Source: Actinomycetes bacterium
GTDB lineage: Bacteria; Actinomycetota; Actinomycetes; Mycobacteriales; Mycobacteriaceae
Length of the DNA: 62,854 nt
Reading direction: 5' to 3'
Assembly: GCA_023404955.1 (NCBI GenBank)
Contig: JAEXZY010000163.1
Coordinates: forward strand, 1 to 62,854
The position numbers and the translations under genes were made by a program. The notes under the pieces were generated by a model. The model did not search any database. It worked only from the letters and a program-made list of their open reading frames with translations, and was not told the origin of the DNA. The stretch's first letter is position 1. Each line of letters starts with the position of its first letter. Shown here one piece after another: positions 51,682 through 61,116 of this stretch.

Positions 51682-53070
51682 TCAGTCGCGCAGCATCTCC
51701 GCCACGAGGAACGCCAGTTCCAAAGACTGCTGCGTGTTCAGCCGAGGATCGCACGCCGTCTCGTAGCGGCCGGCCAGATCGGTGTCCGAGATGTCCTGTG
51801 CGCCACCGAGACACTCGGTGACGTTCTCCCCGGTGATCTCCACGTGGATCCCACCCGGGTGCGTGCCCAGCGCGTGATGCACCTCGAAGAAGCCCTGCAC
51901 CTCGTCGACGATGCGGTCGAAATGCCGGGTCTTGTATCCGGTCGACGACTCGTGGGTGTTGCCGTGCATCGGGTCGCACTGCCAGATCACCTGGTGGCCC
52001 GAGGCCTCCACTTTCTCGATGATCGCCGGCAGTACGTCGCGGACCTTGTGGTTGCCCATCCGGCTGACCAGGGTGAGCCGGCCGGGCTCGTTGTTCGGGT
52101 CCAGCCGCTCGACGTACTCGACCGCCAGCTCGGGCGACGTCGTCGGCCCGATCTTGATACCGATCGGGTTGGCAATCACCTCGGCGAACGCGATGTGGGC
52201 GCCGTCGAGTGCCCGGGTGCGCTCGCCGATCCACACGTAGTGCGCGGACAGGTCGTAGAGCTTCGGGCCGGTCGGCGACTCGGTGTCCATCCGCAGCATC
52301 GCGCGCTCGTAGTCGAGCACCAGCGCCTCATGGCTGGCGAAGATCTCGGCGGTGTCGAGGTTGCGGTCGTCGACGCGGCAGGCACTCATGAACCGCAGAC
52401 CGCGGTCGATCTCACCGGCCAGCGCCTCGTAGCGCGCCCCGGCCGGCGATGTGCGGACGAACTCGCGGTTCCACTCGTGCACATGGTGCAGCGACGCCAT
52501 GCCCGACGAGGTCAGCGCCCGCACCAGGTTCATCGCGGCGCTGGCATTGGCGTAGGCCCGGACCAGGCGCGACGGATCGTGCTCGCGGACCGCGGCGTCG
52601 GGGGCGAAACCGTTGACCATGTCGCCGCGGTAGGACCGCAGGCCCAGCGCGTCGGTGTCCGACGACCGCGGCTTGGCGTACTGGCCGGCGATGCGGGCCA
52701 CCTTCACGACGGGCATGCTCGCGCCGTAGGTCAGCACCACCGCCATCTGCAGCAGCGTGCGGATGTTGGCCCGGATGTGCGGTTCGGTGTTGTCGACGAA
52801 CGTCTCGGCGCAGTCGCCGCCCTGCAGCAGGAACGCCTTGCCCCGCGCCACGTCGGCCAGTTGGGCCTTGAGCTTCTCCACCTCCGACGGCACGGTCACC
52901 GGCGGCACGCTCTCCAACACGGTGCGCATCGCGGCGGCCTGACCGGCGTCCCAGCTCGGCTGCTGCAGCGCCTCACGGGCGAGCGCCGCGTCCAGGCGCG
53001 CACGCAGATCCTCGGGCAGCGGCGGCAGCGGAGGCAGCTGGTCGATGGGTACGTCGACGGTCCAGTTCAC
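51682..53070 (-). CDS. aroG: 3-deoxy-D-arabino-heptulosonate 7-phosphate synthase, class II
   Basis: A 462-residue class II DAHP synthase for the first step of aromatic amino acid synthesis. LQGGDCAETF, the metal/PEP-binding QCDPMHGNTHES, GGIHVEITGENVTEC and TACDPRLNTQQSLELAF match the M. tuberculosis enzyme almost exactly. The start is GTG 53070 (MNWTVDVPIDQLP), which gives the same 462-residue length as that enzyme. It is just downstream of the RNase AS gene on the same strand. Confidence 0.97.
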   Translation of the reverse strand: MNWTVDVPIDQLPPLPPLPEDLRARLDAALAREALQQPSWDAGQAAAMRTVLESVPPVTVPSEVEKLKAQLADVARGKAFLLQGGDCAETFVDNTEPHIRANIRTLLQMAVVLTYGASMPVVKVARIAGQYAKPRSSDTDALGLRSYRGDMVNGFAPDAAVREHDPSRLVRAYANASAAMNLVRALTSSGMASLHHVHEWNREFVRTSPAGARYEALAGEIDRGLRFMSACRVDDRNLDTAEIFASHEALVLDYERAMLRMDTESPTGPKLYDLSAHYVWIGERTRALDGAHIAFAEVIANPIGIKIGPTTSPELAVEYVERLDPNNEPGRLTLVSRMGNHKVRDVLPAIIEKVEASGHQVIWQCDPMHGNTHESSTGYKTRHFDRIVDEVQGFFEVHHALGTHPGGIHVEITGENVTECLGGAQDISDTDLAGRYETACDPRLNTQQSLELAFLVAEMLRD

Positions 53071-53090
53071 CCATCCATGGTAACGGCGGG

Positions 53091-53579
53091 TCAAAACCGC
53101 TTTTCGCCGGTGATGAGCTGGTAGCGGACCAGGTTGTGCTTGGCGTCGACGAGCGCGTCGTGGGCGTCGCGGGGCCGGGGCGGCATCCGCGGGCTGCCGT
53201 GGTCCTCCCAGAACTGGCGCAACTCGCGGGTGAACCGTGGCATCGCCGGCGGCAGATCCGTCATCGGACCCCAGAGCTGGCACAACACCACGTGGTCGTA
53301 GGCGCCCACCCAGGCCCACAGCTCGATGGGCTCGTCGCCGTCGACGCCGAAGAAGTCCTCCAGCTCCGAGCGGATCTGGCGCCGGGACCGCCACAGCTTC
53401 GACGCCGGGGACGGCAGCTTGGGCAGCACGTGCTTGCGCACCCACCGGCCGGCGCGCTCGGGATCGAACTCGGTGGAGATCGCGTAGTACTCGCGGCCGT
53501 CCTCGGCGGCGACGCCGATCGAGATCAGCTCGATCGTGCGGCCGTTGTCGATGAACTCGGTGTCGTAGAAGTAGCGCAC
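53091..53579 (-). CDS. 3'-exoribonuclease RNase AS (Rv2179c-like)
   Basis: A 162-residue DEDDh exonuclease. Asp6 and Glu8 (YDTEF), Asp95, His140 and Asp145 (AHDALVDAKH) are in the expected order. The M. tuberculosis homologue Rv2179c is an RNase T-like enzyme with preference for adenylate-rich RNA. The start is GTG, overlapping the upstream gene stop by one base (TAGTG). Confidence 0.92.
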   Translation of the reverse strand: MRYFYDTEFIDNGRTIELISIGVAAEDGREYYAISTEFDPERAGRWVRKHVLPKLPSPASKLWRSRRQIRSELEDFFGVDGDEPIELWAWVGAYDHVVLCQLWGPMTDLPPAMPRFTRELRQFWEDHGSPRMPPRPRDAHDALVDAKHNLVRYQLITGEKRF

Positions 53580-54451
53580 TACGCGACATCCCTGCTGGGT
53601 GCCGGGGCAGCGTGGATCTCCCGATCGAGTTCCTGGTCGACGAGCTTGTCGTCAGGGAACTTCGGCATGCCCGAGATCGCGTCCTGCAGCCAGAGTTTGG
53701 CCTGGATGACCGGCCGGCGCAGCCAGCGCTCCCGCTCCAGCGCGCGGTGCATCTTGCGCGGCCGGTTCGTGTACCGCCACCGCGCCCACGGCGCATGCGG
53801 ACGCGACAGCCGGATCGCACCGACCAGCAGCAGCGGGGTGATGAACATGCCGATCAACCCCGTCCACACCTTGCCTTTCATCAACACGACCACCGCGAGC
53901 AGCAGTGTCACCACTGCCGAACCGATCACGATCGCACGCGCGGCGACCGTCTGATCGTCGCGCCAGATCGTGACGTCGAAGAACGACAGCGGATTGAAAC
54001 CGAGGATCAGCAGGCCCGCCACCGCGACGGCCACGAACACGGCATCCACCGACGCCCGGCCGTCTTCGGACCAGTACACGTCGGACAGGTGCAGGATCAG
54101 CGCGAACTCGTCCAGCACGAGCGCCGCGCCGATCCCGAAGACGATCGACGCGGCGGTGAACTCGGGTACTCCCCCGTCGACCGCCAGCGTCACCATCGCG
54201 ACCCCGGAGACCATGACCAGGATCACGCCGATCACCACATGGTGGATGTGCAGCCCGCCGCCGCCGGAGATGTTGCGCGGCTGCCACCACTTACGGGGCG
54301 CATCGCTGTCGGCGTGGCTGCGGATGTACCGCACGATCGTGCGCGTCACGAAGAACGTCAGGATGAACGCAACCAGGCAGCACACCAGCGGCAACCGGGA
54401 GTACGGGATGCCGTCGGGTAACCCGAAGTCGAAGTCCAGGGTCGGGTGCAC
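53579..54451 (-). CDS. Integral membrane protein (Rv2180c-like)
   Basis: A 290-residue protein with about seven hydrophobic helices and a positively charged C-terminal region (RWRYTNRPRKMHRALERERWLRR). A GGGLHIHHVVIGV segment gives a His-rich membrane-edge motif. No enzyme family is recognised. GTG 54451 (MHPTLDFDFGLPDG) gives a length similar to the M. tuberculosis protein. It is divergent from the mannosyltransferase gene and coupled to RNase AS by a 1-bp overlap. Confidence 0.8.
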   Translation of the reverse strand: MHPTLDFDFGLPDGIPYSRLPLVCCLVAFILTFFVTRTIVRYIRSHADSDAPRKWWQPRNISGGGGLHIHHVVIGVILVMVSGVAMVTLAVDGGVPEFTAASIVFGIGAALVLDEFALILHLSDVYWSEDGRASVDAVFVAVAVAGLLILGFNPLSFFDVTIWRDDQTVAARAIVIGSAVVTLLLAVVVLMKGKVWTGLIGMFITPLLLVGAIRLSRPHAPWARWRYTNRPRKMHRALERERWLRRPVIQAKLWLQDAISGMPKFPDDKLVDQELDREIHAAPAPSRDVA

Positions 54452-54547
54452 GAGGAGAACGTACGCCAAAAGTCCCGTCGACCTGCGCGTGTCGCGGCCC
54501 GGGGTCGCGCCGGTGCTGCCGCAGGCACCGATAGTCTGGTCGGCGAC

Positions 54548-55819
54548 ATGAGGAGTTTGCGGGCGGGATGGGTGCCGACGCTGGCCTGGCGGCTGTTCTG
54601 CCTGCTGGCGGCGATGGCGCTGATCGGGGTGGCCTGGCGGCTGCTGGGCCACACTCCCTATCGGATCGACATCGACGTCTACCGCATGGGTGGGCGGGCC
54701 TGGCTCGACGGCCGGCCGCTCTACGCCGACGGGGCGATGTTCCACACCCGCGGCGGCATCGACCTGCCGTTCACCTATCCCCCGCTGGCGGCCGTGGTGT
54801 TCGCTCCGTTCGCGTTGCTGAGCCTGGAGGCGGCCAGCGTCGCGATCACCGTGACCACGCTGACCCTGCTGGTGGTGTCGACGGTGATCCTGCTGACGCG
54901 CCTGGACGTGTGGCCGACGACCCAGATCACCGGGGAGTCGGCCTGGCTGCGCCGCACATGGCTGGCCGCCGCGATTGTCGCCCCCGCGGTGGTCTACCTG
55001 GAGCCGATCCGCGCGAACTTCGACTTCGGCCAGATCAACGTCGTGTTGATGACGCTGGTGATCGCCGATTGCGTGCCGCGGCGCACCCCGTGGCCGCGCG
55101 GTCTGCTGCTGGGCGTGGCGATCGCGCTGAAGCTGACCCCGGCGGTGTTCCTGCTGTACTTCCTGCTGCGCCGCGACACCCGGGCGCTGCTCGTCACCGT
55201 CGCCTCGGCGGCCGGGGCGACGCTGCTGGGCTTCGCGTTCGCGTGGCGGGACTCGTGGGAGTACTGGACCGAGACCGTGCGCAACACCGACCGCATCGGC
55301 ACCGCGACGCTGAACACCAACCAGAACATCGCGGGCGCGCTGGCGCGGCTGGGCCTCGGCGAGGACGTGCGGTTCGTGCTGTGGACAGCGGCGTGCTTCG
55401 CCGTGCTTGCGCTGACGGTGTGGGCGGTGCGACGGGCGCTGCGCGCCGATCAGCCGGTCCTGGCGTTGATGTGTGTGGCGATGTTCGGCCTGGTGGTGTC
55501 GCCGGTGTCGTGGTCACACCACTGGGTGTGGACGCTGCCGGTGATGGTGACGACGGCCGTGCTCGCGGTGCGGCTGCGGCACGTCGGCCTGGCGGCGGTG
55601 TTCGTGGTGGGGCTGGCGCTCATGGTGTGGACACCGATCACGCTGCTGCCGGAGCACCGCGAGACCACCGCGTCGCTGTGGCGGCAGCTGGCCGGCGCGT
55701 CCTATCTGTGGTGGGCGCTGGCGGCGATCGTGGTCGCCGGCACGGTCACCGCCGGGGCGGCGCGCAGCCGGTCGGCGGCGGCCACGCCGCTCACCGCGGA
55801 AGCTCATTCACGGCTGTGA
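54548..55819 (+). CDS. Alpha-(1->2)-mannosyltransferase, GT-C type (Rv2181-like)
   Basis: A 423-residue polytopic enzyme (about 10 helices). The IDIDVYRMGGRAWLDG loop after the first helix carries the GT-C aspartates and FTYPPLAAVVFAP is characteristic of polyprenyl-phosphomannose-dependent transferases (DUF2029/GT87). The M. tuberculosis orthologue Rv2181 adds alpha-1,2 mannose branches to lipomannan and caps. ATG 54548 gives a length close to that protein. It ends at tandem hairpins shared with the convergent acyltransferase gene. Confidence 0.88.
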   Translation: MRSLRAGWVPTLAWRLFCLLAAMALIGVAWRLLGHTPYRIDIDVYRMGGRAWLDGRPLYADGAMFHTRGGIDLPFTYPPLAAVVFAPFALLSLEAASVAITVTTLTLLVVSTVILLTRLDVWPTTQITGESAWLRRTWLAAAIVAPAVVYLEPIRANFDFGQINVVLMTLVIADCVPRRTPWPRGLLLGVAIALKLTPAVFLLYFLLRRDTRALLVTVASAAGATLLGFAFAWRDSWEYWTETVRNTDRIGTATLNTNQNIAGALARLGLGEDVRFVLWTAACFAVLALTVWAVRRALRADQPVLALMCVAMFGLVVSPVSWSHHWVWTLPVMVTTAVLAVRLRHVGLAAVFVVGLALMVWTPITLLPEHRETTASLWRQLAGASYLWWALAAIVVAGTVTAGAARSRSAAATPLTAEAHSRL

Positions 55820-55864
55820 GCGTGCGCCGATCACAGCCCCGGCTTCTCACTGGGTGTGAGAAGC
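55813..55864. terminator. Tandem hairpins between convergent genes (bidirectional terminator candidate)
   Basis: GCTGTGA (55813-55819) pairs with TCACAGC (55831-55837). GCTTCTCAC (55842-55850) pairs with GTGAGAAGC (55856-55864), a perfect 9-bp stem with loop TGGGT. No T tract follows on either strand, which is common for mycobacterial terminators. The first stem includes the mannosyltransferase stop codon. Confidence 0.6.
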
Positions 55865-55868
55865 ACGT

Positions 55869-56594
55869 CTAGCCGGCGGCGGCCTCCGGGAGCCGGGTCG
55901 GCGGCTTCCCGGCCGCCTCACCTTTTCCCTCTTTGATGTCGGCGGCGTAGAGGTCGACGTACTCCTGGCCGGAGAGCCGCATCAGCTCGTACATCACCTC
56001 GTCGATGACGGCACGCTCGATGAAGCGGTTGCCGGCGAGACCCTCGAATCGGGAAAAATCCATCGGAGCCCCGAAGCGCACGGTCACCCGGCCGAAGCGC
56101 CACATCTTGCTGCCGGGCGGATTGACGACGTCCGTGCCGATCATCGCCACCGGAATCACGGGCACCTGCGTCTCGAGCGCGAGGCGGGCCAGACCCGTCT
56201 TGCCCTTGTACAGCCGGCCGTCGGGCGAGCGCGTGCCCTCCGGGTACATGCCGAGCAGCTTGCCCTGGTCGAGGATGCGCTGGGCGGTGGTCAACGCGCT
56301 CTGGGCGCTGTCGGCGTCGGTGCGGTCGATGGGAACCTGCCCGGCCACCGTGTAGAACCAGCGCGTGAACCAGCCCTTGAGCCCGGTCCCGGTGAAGTAC
56401 TCGGCCTTCGCGAGGAACGTGATGCGCCTGTTCACCACCAGCGGCAGGTAGAAGCTGTCCGCCACCGCCAGGTGGTTACTGGCCAGGATCACCGCACCGT
56501 TGGCCGGAACATGCTCCAAGCCCTCCACTTTGGGACGGCCGAGCAGCGTCAGCAGGGGTCCCATGAAGACGAACTTGAACAGCCAGTACCACAT
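55869..56594 (-). CDS. 1-acylglycerol-3-phosphate acyltransferase, PlsC family (Rv2182c-like)
   Basis: A 241-residue membrane-associated acyltransferase. The catalytic H-x4-D box is NHLAVAD (His41, Asp46); FLAKAEYF, GMYPEGTRSPDG and VIPVAMIGT are the other three family blocks. It acylates lysophosphatidate or a related acceptor in glycerolipid synthesis. GGAGGG lies 5 bp before the ATG. Confidence 0.92.
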   Translation of the reverse strand: MWYWLFKFVFMGPLLTLLGRPKVEGLEHVPANGAVILASNHLAVADSFYLPLVVNRRITFLAKAEYFTGTGLKGWFTRWFYTVAGQVPIDRTDADSAQSALTTAQRILDQGKLLGMYPEGTRSPDGRLYKGKTGLARLALETQVPVIPVAMIGTDVVNPPGSKMWRFGRVTVRFGAPMDFSRFEGLAGNRFIERAVIDEVMYELMRLSGQEYVDLYAADIKEGKGEAAGKPPTRLPEAAAG

Positions 56595-56671
56595 GGACCC
56601 TCCAGTTCACCCGACCGCGATGCTCTGCGCCAACCTTACCCACGCCGTGTGCCGGCGACCACAGCTGACGC

Positions 56672-57040
56672 CTACTCCTCGACTGTGACCGGGATGTGCT
56701 GATAGCGCCCCGAGGGCGGCGGCTCGTCCGGCGGCGGCACGGGCTCGGGGGCCGGGGTCCCCTGATCGGCCGCATCGGCCTGGTCGTTGACGATGGCGCG
56801 GACCACCGTGAGCAGCGCGACACTGTGCTCGGCGACCACCGAGAGCAGCGGATGCTGTTCCCCGGAGACCAGCGCCGCGAGCGCACAGACCGGGCACCAC
56901 ACCTGTTGGCAGCGACCTGGATTGTCGGGCGCGCTGGCCGCCCGCGCCGCAGCCAGCCGGATCGCGGGCTCCAGCCGGTCGAGGATCGACTGGGCGAGCG
57001 CCCGCAGTTCCGGGCCCGGGTCGGCGTGAGTGCCGCTCAT
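56672..57040 (-). CDS. Conserved small protein with cysteine motif (Rv2183c-like)
   Basis: A 122-residue protein. The helical N-terminal part carries GRCQQVWCPVCAL (Cys43, 48, 51), a possible metal site, and the C-terminus is Pro-rich (APEPVPPPDEPPPSG). Function unknown. ATG 57040 overlaps the ArsA-like gene stop by 4 bp, so the two are coupled and may act together. Confidence 0.82.
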   Translation of the reverse strand: MSGTHADPGPELRALAQSILDRLEPAIRLAAARAASAPDNPGRCQQVWCPVCALAALVSGEQHPLLSVVAEHSVALLTVVRAIVNDQADAADQGTPAPEPVPPPDEPPPSGRYQHIPVTVEE

Positions 57041-58263
57041 GCTGGCCACACCTCCGGGTTGGGTCGGAAACGCACCGTCAGCTCGGTGCCACGAAGTTGC
57101 GCGTCGACGACGATGCACCGGCGGAGCACCGAGGCCAGACGCACCCGGCGCCGCATCCCACCGACGCCGATGATCAGGTCGTCGTCGACCCTACCCAACG
57201 ACAACGAGGACGAATCGATCTGAGGCAGATCCACCCGCAGCCGGTACACCGCCTCCACACCGCTGCCGGACTCCCGGTCGACGATCGGCCGCAGCGGGCC
57301 CGGCGGCGGCGAGCCGTCGCGCCGACGGGCACCGTCGAGCAGCTCGCCCAGCGCCTTGGGACCGATCGGCTCACCGGCCAGGTGCGGCACCAGAACCAGC
57401 GCGACGTCGCCGATCACCCGGTCCAGCTCGTCGAGCACCGCGCGCTGCTCCCCGATCCGCTCGGCGTACCAGTCGAACGCGGGGTGCTCGGGAAGATTGC
57501 GGTATTCGAACGACTCATCTTGCACCAGAACCTGATTGACGATCAGCTCGGCGACCTGCACTCCCATCAGCGCCAGTGAGCCCAACGTGCGGGCGGCCTC
57601 GGCGGCCACCACCCGCTCCGGCGTCATCACCAGGTGCGCACTGACCCGGGCCGAGTCGGTCAGCATCGCGCCGAGCCGGTCGGTGCTCGCCCCGATGCGC
57701 TCGAGCAACCCCACCACGGCGACCGACTTCGGATCGTCGAACGTCGACAGCCGGCGGTGCCGGGGCCAGGCCCGCTCGAGGTAGAGCCCGAAGGTGGCGG
57801 GCAGGGTGAGCATGCGCATCGCATCGGCGGTCGAGGCGCAATCGACCACGACCAGGTCCCAGCTTCCTGACTCGGCCAGTTCGGCGACCTCGTGCAGACC
57901 GAGCACCTCCTGCACCCCTGGCAGAGCCGAAAGTTCTTCTGGCGCAAGGTCGCTGATATCCGAGTCCGGGAAGCGCCCCGCGAGCAGGCCCACCGTCTCG
58001 CGCCAGTGCGCCGCCAGCAGCGCCAGCGTGTCCAACGCGAGCGCGTCCAGCACGCCTCCGCCGGCATCGGCGGTGTCGAGGTCGGCCAGCACGCGGGTCG
58101 GCGCCCGCTCACCCGTCGGGGTGATCGCCACCCCGAGCACGTCTCCGGTGGAGTGCGCCTGATCGGTCGACACGATCAGCACGCGCAACCCCGACCGCGC
58201 GGCGCGCACAGCCGTCGCGGTCGCCAGTGTCGACTTCCCCACGCCACCCTTGCCGACGAACAA
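57037..58263 (-). CDS. ArsA/GET3-like anion-transporting ATPase (Rv2184c-like)
   Basis: A 408-residue P-loop ATPase. The deviant Walker A GKGGVGKST is at the extreme N-terminus and VSTDQAHSTGDVLG is the ArsA switch-type segment; DLVVVDCASTADAMRML follows. The first canonical start, TTG 58263, leaves only three residues before the P-loop and cuts the first beta-strand. A CTG at 58314, overlapping the upstream stop, would give MTERTDATPASGATRISLFVG and may be the real start. The role in mycobacteria is unknown; genes for SRPBCC proteins are next to it. Confidence 0.85.
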   Translation of the reverse strand: MFVGKGGVGKSTLATATAVRAARSGLRVLIVSTDQAHSTGDVLGVAITPTGERAPTRVLADLDTADAGGGVLDALALDTLALLAAHWRETVGLLAGRFPDSDISDLAPEELSALPGVQEVLGLHEVAELAESGSWDLVVVDCASTADAMRMLTLPATFGLYLERAWPRHRRLSTFDDPKSVAVVGLLERIGASTDRLGAMLTDSARVSAHLVMTPERVVAAEAARTLGSLALMGVQVAELIVNQVLVQDESFEYRNLPEHPAFDWYAERIGEQRAVLDELDRVIGDVALVLVPHLAGEPIGPKALGELLDGARRRDGSPPPGPLRPIVDRESGSGVEAVYRLRVDLPQIDSSSLSLGRVDDDLIIGVGGMRRRVRLASVLRRCIVVDAQLRGTELTVRFRPNPEVWPA

Positions 58264-58306
58264 GCTGATCCGGGTCGCCCCGGACGCCGGAGTGGCGTCC
58301 GTACGC

Positions 58307-58744
58307 TCAGTCAGCCTCGACTCGCTTCTTCAGGTCTTTGAGCGCGGTGTCGGTCAGTCTGCGCTCGGCCTTGCGTTTGAGCAGACCGATCATCGGGATC
58401 ATCAGATCGACGGACAGCTCGTAGGTGACGTCGGTGCCAGATCCCTTCGGCGCCAACCGGTATGCCCCCTCGAGCGATTTGAGCAGCGTGCTCGACACCA
58501 GCGACCACGTCACCGACGCATGGTCGGCCGGCCACTGGTAGGCGAGCACCATCGCGTCCTTGAGCACCGCGGCGTCGAGCACCAACCGCGCTTTCAGCGG
58601 ATAGCCCTCGTCGTCGGCCTCGAGGACCTCGGCTTCCTTGTACTCGTTCACCCAGTCGGGGTAAGACCCGATGTCGGCGATGACGTCCATCACCGTCGCA
58701 GGATCGGCGTCGATGTAGATCGTCTGAGCCGTCTTGTCCGCCAC
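58307..58744 (-). CDS. SRPBCC-fold protein (Rv2185c-like)
   Basis: A 145-residue START/polyketide-cyclase-like protein (MADKTAQTIYIDADPATVMDVIADIGSYPDWV opening, positions 1-32). Such folds bind hydrophobic ligands; the ligand is unknown. GTG 58744 is chosen because GGAG lies 9 bp upstream and the frame upstream lacks family character. It precedes the ArsA-like gene without a gap. Confidence 0.87.
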   Translation of the reverse strand: MADKTAQTIYIDADPATVMDVIADIGSYPDWVNEYKEAEVLEADDEGYPLKARLVLDAAVLKDAMVLAYQWPADHASVTWSLVSSTLLKSLEGAYRLAPKGSGTDVTYELSVDLMIPMIGLLKRKAERRLTDTALKDLKKRVEAD

Positions 58745-58842
58745 TGAAGTCTTCTCCAGTCCTTCCGTGCTGAGCCGAGCCGCACATCCCCCGCTGTTGG
58801 CGGCGAATCTACCCTCCTGGCGCCTGGTATAGCCGGTATCGC

Positions 58843-59232
58843 TCAGGCCAACCGCGACACGCCGACGGGGCGGCCGGACTCCAGGGTCTGTTTCACTTCG
58901 AACGCCATCGCCTTGCCCGCAACCCGCCGTCGATGGTTCATCTTCGCCAGGTTCATCTTCGCCAGCTCCCAGGCCGCCGCGCCCGACGGCTCGGCGTGCA
59001 TGAAGTAGTGCAGCACCACCCCGTCGAGCACCTTCTCCAGCCAGATCTCCATGGATCCGGTCAGCGCGCCCGTCACCGTCCAGCGCTGCCCCAGCTCGCC
59101 GCGGTCCTCGACGACGGTCAGCCGCAGATCGGGCCACCAGCGGGCCCAGCTCGCCGGATCGGCGACCGCGGCACCCACCGCCACGGGATCCGCCGCGACG
59201 AACGTCTCGTCCGCGATCTGGATGCTGTTCAT
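58843..59232 (-). CDS. SRPBCC-fold protein (Rv2186c-like)
   Basis: A 129-residue second SRPBCC-type protein (FVAADPVAVGAAVADPASWARWWPDL opening). It has a short direct repeat LAKMNLAKMN near residue 90. It is a distant relative of the 58307-58744 product, separated by 98 bp, and suggests an old duplication. It diverges from fadD15, consistent with a lipid-related role. Confidence 0.83.
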   Translation of the reverse strand: MNSIQIADETFVAADPVAVGAAVADPASWARWWPDLRLTVVEDRGELGQRWTVTGALTGSMEIWLEKVLDGVVLHYFMHAEPSGAAAWELAKMNLAKMNHRRRVAGKAMAFEVKQTLESGRPVGVSRLA

Positions 59233-59325
59233 GACTGACTACCTTCACACATGCTCCGGCCCCGCCCCAGCGCGGCCGACTACTCTGTACACGGCATAGC
59301 GTCGTGTCAAGAAAGGGCATTCATC

Positions 59326-61116
59326 GTGCGCGAGTACACCGAACCGGCGTCGTTCTCCGTCGGCGACCACGACAACGTGGCGGCCCCCGTCTACACGCAC
59401 GAGACCAACGACCCCGACCATGTGATCTTCCAGCGTCTGATCGACGGCCGGTGGACCGATGTGACGTGCCGGCAGGCAGCCGAGCAGATCCGTTCGGCTG
59501 CACGAGGTTTGATCGCCGAAGGGGTGCAGCCCGGTGACCGGGTGGCGGTGCTGTCGGCCACCCGCTTCGAGTGGGTGATCCTCGACTACGCGATCCTGTC
59601 GATCGGCGCGGTGACCGTACCCATCTACGAGACGTCGTCGGCGGATCAGGTGCGCTGGGTGCTCGAGGACTCGGGTGCCGTGCTGGCCTTCGTGGAGACC
59701 GACGCGCACACGCAGATGGTCAAGGAACTGCATGACGGCCTCCCTGACCTGCGCAAGGTCTTCACGATCGACGCCACCCCGGCGGCGCTCGACGAACTGG
59801 CCGCCGCCGGTGCGTCGACCGACGCCGCCGAGGTCGACCGCCGGCGCGACGCCATCGCCTCCAGCGACCCCGCGACGCTGATCTACACCTCGGGCACCAC
59901 CGGCCGCCCCAAGGGTTGCCAGCTCACCCACGCCAACCTGCTCGCCGAGACGCGCGGCGCCACCCACTGCTTCCCGAGCCTGCTGCGCAAAGGCGGACGG
60001 CTGCTGGTGTTCCTGCCGCTGGCCCACGTGCTCGCCCGGGCGCTGTCGATGACGGCCTTCGCCACCGGCGTCACCGTCGGCTACACCAGCGACATCAAGA
60101 ACCTGGTGCCGATGTTCGGTCAGTTCAAGCCGACGGTCATCGTGTCGGTTCCACGGGTGTTCGAAAAGGTTTACAACACCGCCGAACTCAATGCCCGTGA
60201 GGGTGGCAAGGGAGCGATCTTCGCCCGCGCGGCGGACACCGCGATCGAGTGGAGCAAGGCGCAGGACACCGGCGGCGCCGGCCTGGTGCTGCGGGCCAAG
60301 CACGCGCTGTTCGACCGGCTGGTCTACGGAAAGCTGCGGGCAGCCATGGGCGGGGATTGCACGGCATCGATCTCCGGTGGCGCGCCGCTGGGTGCCCGGC
60401 TGGGACACTTCTACCGCGGCATCGGCCTGACGATCTACGAGGGCTACGGCCTGACCGAGACCAGCGCGGCGATCACCGCCAACCGGATCGGCGACCTGAA
60501 GATCGGCACCGTCGGAAAGTTGTTGCCCGGCAACAGCATGGCGATCGCCGAGGACGGTGAGCTGCTGGTGCGCGGCAGTGTGGTGTTCGACGGCTACTGG
60601 CGCAACGAGACCGCGACCGCCGAGGCGATCGTCGACGGCTGGTTCCACACCGGCGATCTCGGCAGCGTCGACGGGGACGGCTTCCTGTCGATCGTGGGAC
60701 GCAAGAAGGAGATCATCGTCACCGCGGGTGGCAAGAACGTCGCGCCGGCGGTGCTCGAGGACCAGCTCCGCGCGCACCCGCTGATCAGCCAGGCGATGGC
60801 CGTCGGCGACGCCAAGCCGTTCATCGCAGCGCTGATCGCGATCGACCCCGAGGCGTTCGAGGGGTGGAAGCAGAGCCATGGCAAGCCGGCGGGCGCGTCG
60901 GTGGGCGAGCTGGCCGACGACCCCGACCTGACCGCCGAGATCGACGCCGCGGTGAAGAAGGCGAACCAGGCGGTGTCGAAGGCCGAGGCGATCCGCAAGT
61001 TCCGCATCCTGCCGGTGGACTTCACCGTCGAGACCGGCGAGCTCACCCCGACGCTGAAGGTGAAGCGCAAGGTCGTCGCCGACAAGTTCGCGGCGGAGAT
61101 CGAGGCGCTCTACTAG
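59326..61116 (+). CDS. fadD15: Long-chain fatty-acid-CoA ligase FadD15
   Basis: A 596-residue adenylate-forming enzyme. The P-loop-like AMP motif YTSGTTGRPKG is at 187-197, YGLTETSA near 374, and VDGWFHTGDLG and GRKKEIIVTAGGKNVAP in the C-terminal part. It activates fatty acids with ATP and CoA. GTG 59326 with AAAGG upstream gives the length of the M. tuberculosis protein. It overlaps the convergent pimB-prime stop (CTAG). Confidence 0.93.
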   Translation: MREYTEPASFSVGDHDNVAAPVYTHETNDPDHVIFQRLIDGRWTDVTCRQAAEQIRSAARGLIAEGVQPGDRVAVLSATRFEWVILDYAILSIGAVTVPIYETSSADQVRWVLEDSGAVLAFVETDAHTQMVKELHDGLPDLRKVFTIDATPAALDELAAAGASTDAAEVDRRRDAIASSDPATLIYTSGTTGRPKGCQLTHANLLAETRGATHCFPSLLRKGGRLLVFLPLAHVLARALSMTAFATGVTVGYTSDIKNLVPMFGQFKPTVIVSVPRVFEKVYNTAELNAREGGKGAIFARAADTAIEWSKAQDTGGAGLVLRAKHALFDRLVYGKLRAAMGGDCTASISGGAPLGARLGHFYRGIGLTIYEGYGLTETSAAITANRIGDLKIGTVGKLLPGNSMAIAEDGELLVRGSVVFDGYWRNETATAEAIVDGWFHTGDLGSVDGDGFLSIVGRKKEIIVTAGGKNVAPAVLEDQLRAHPLISQAMAVGDAKPFIAALIAIDPEAFEGWKQSHGKPAGASVGELADDPDLTAEIDAAVKKANQAVSKAEAIRKFRILPVDFTVETGELTPTLKVKRKVVADKFAAEIEALY

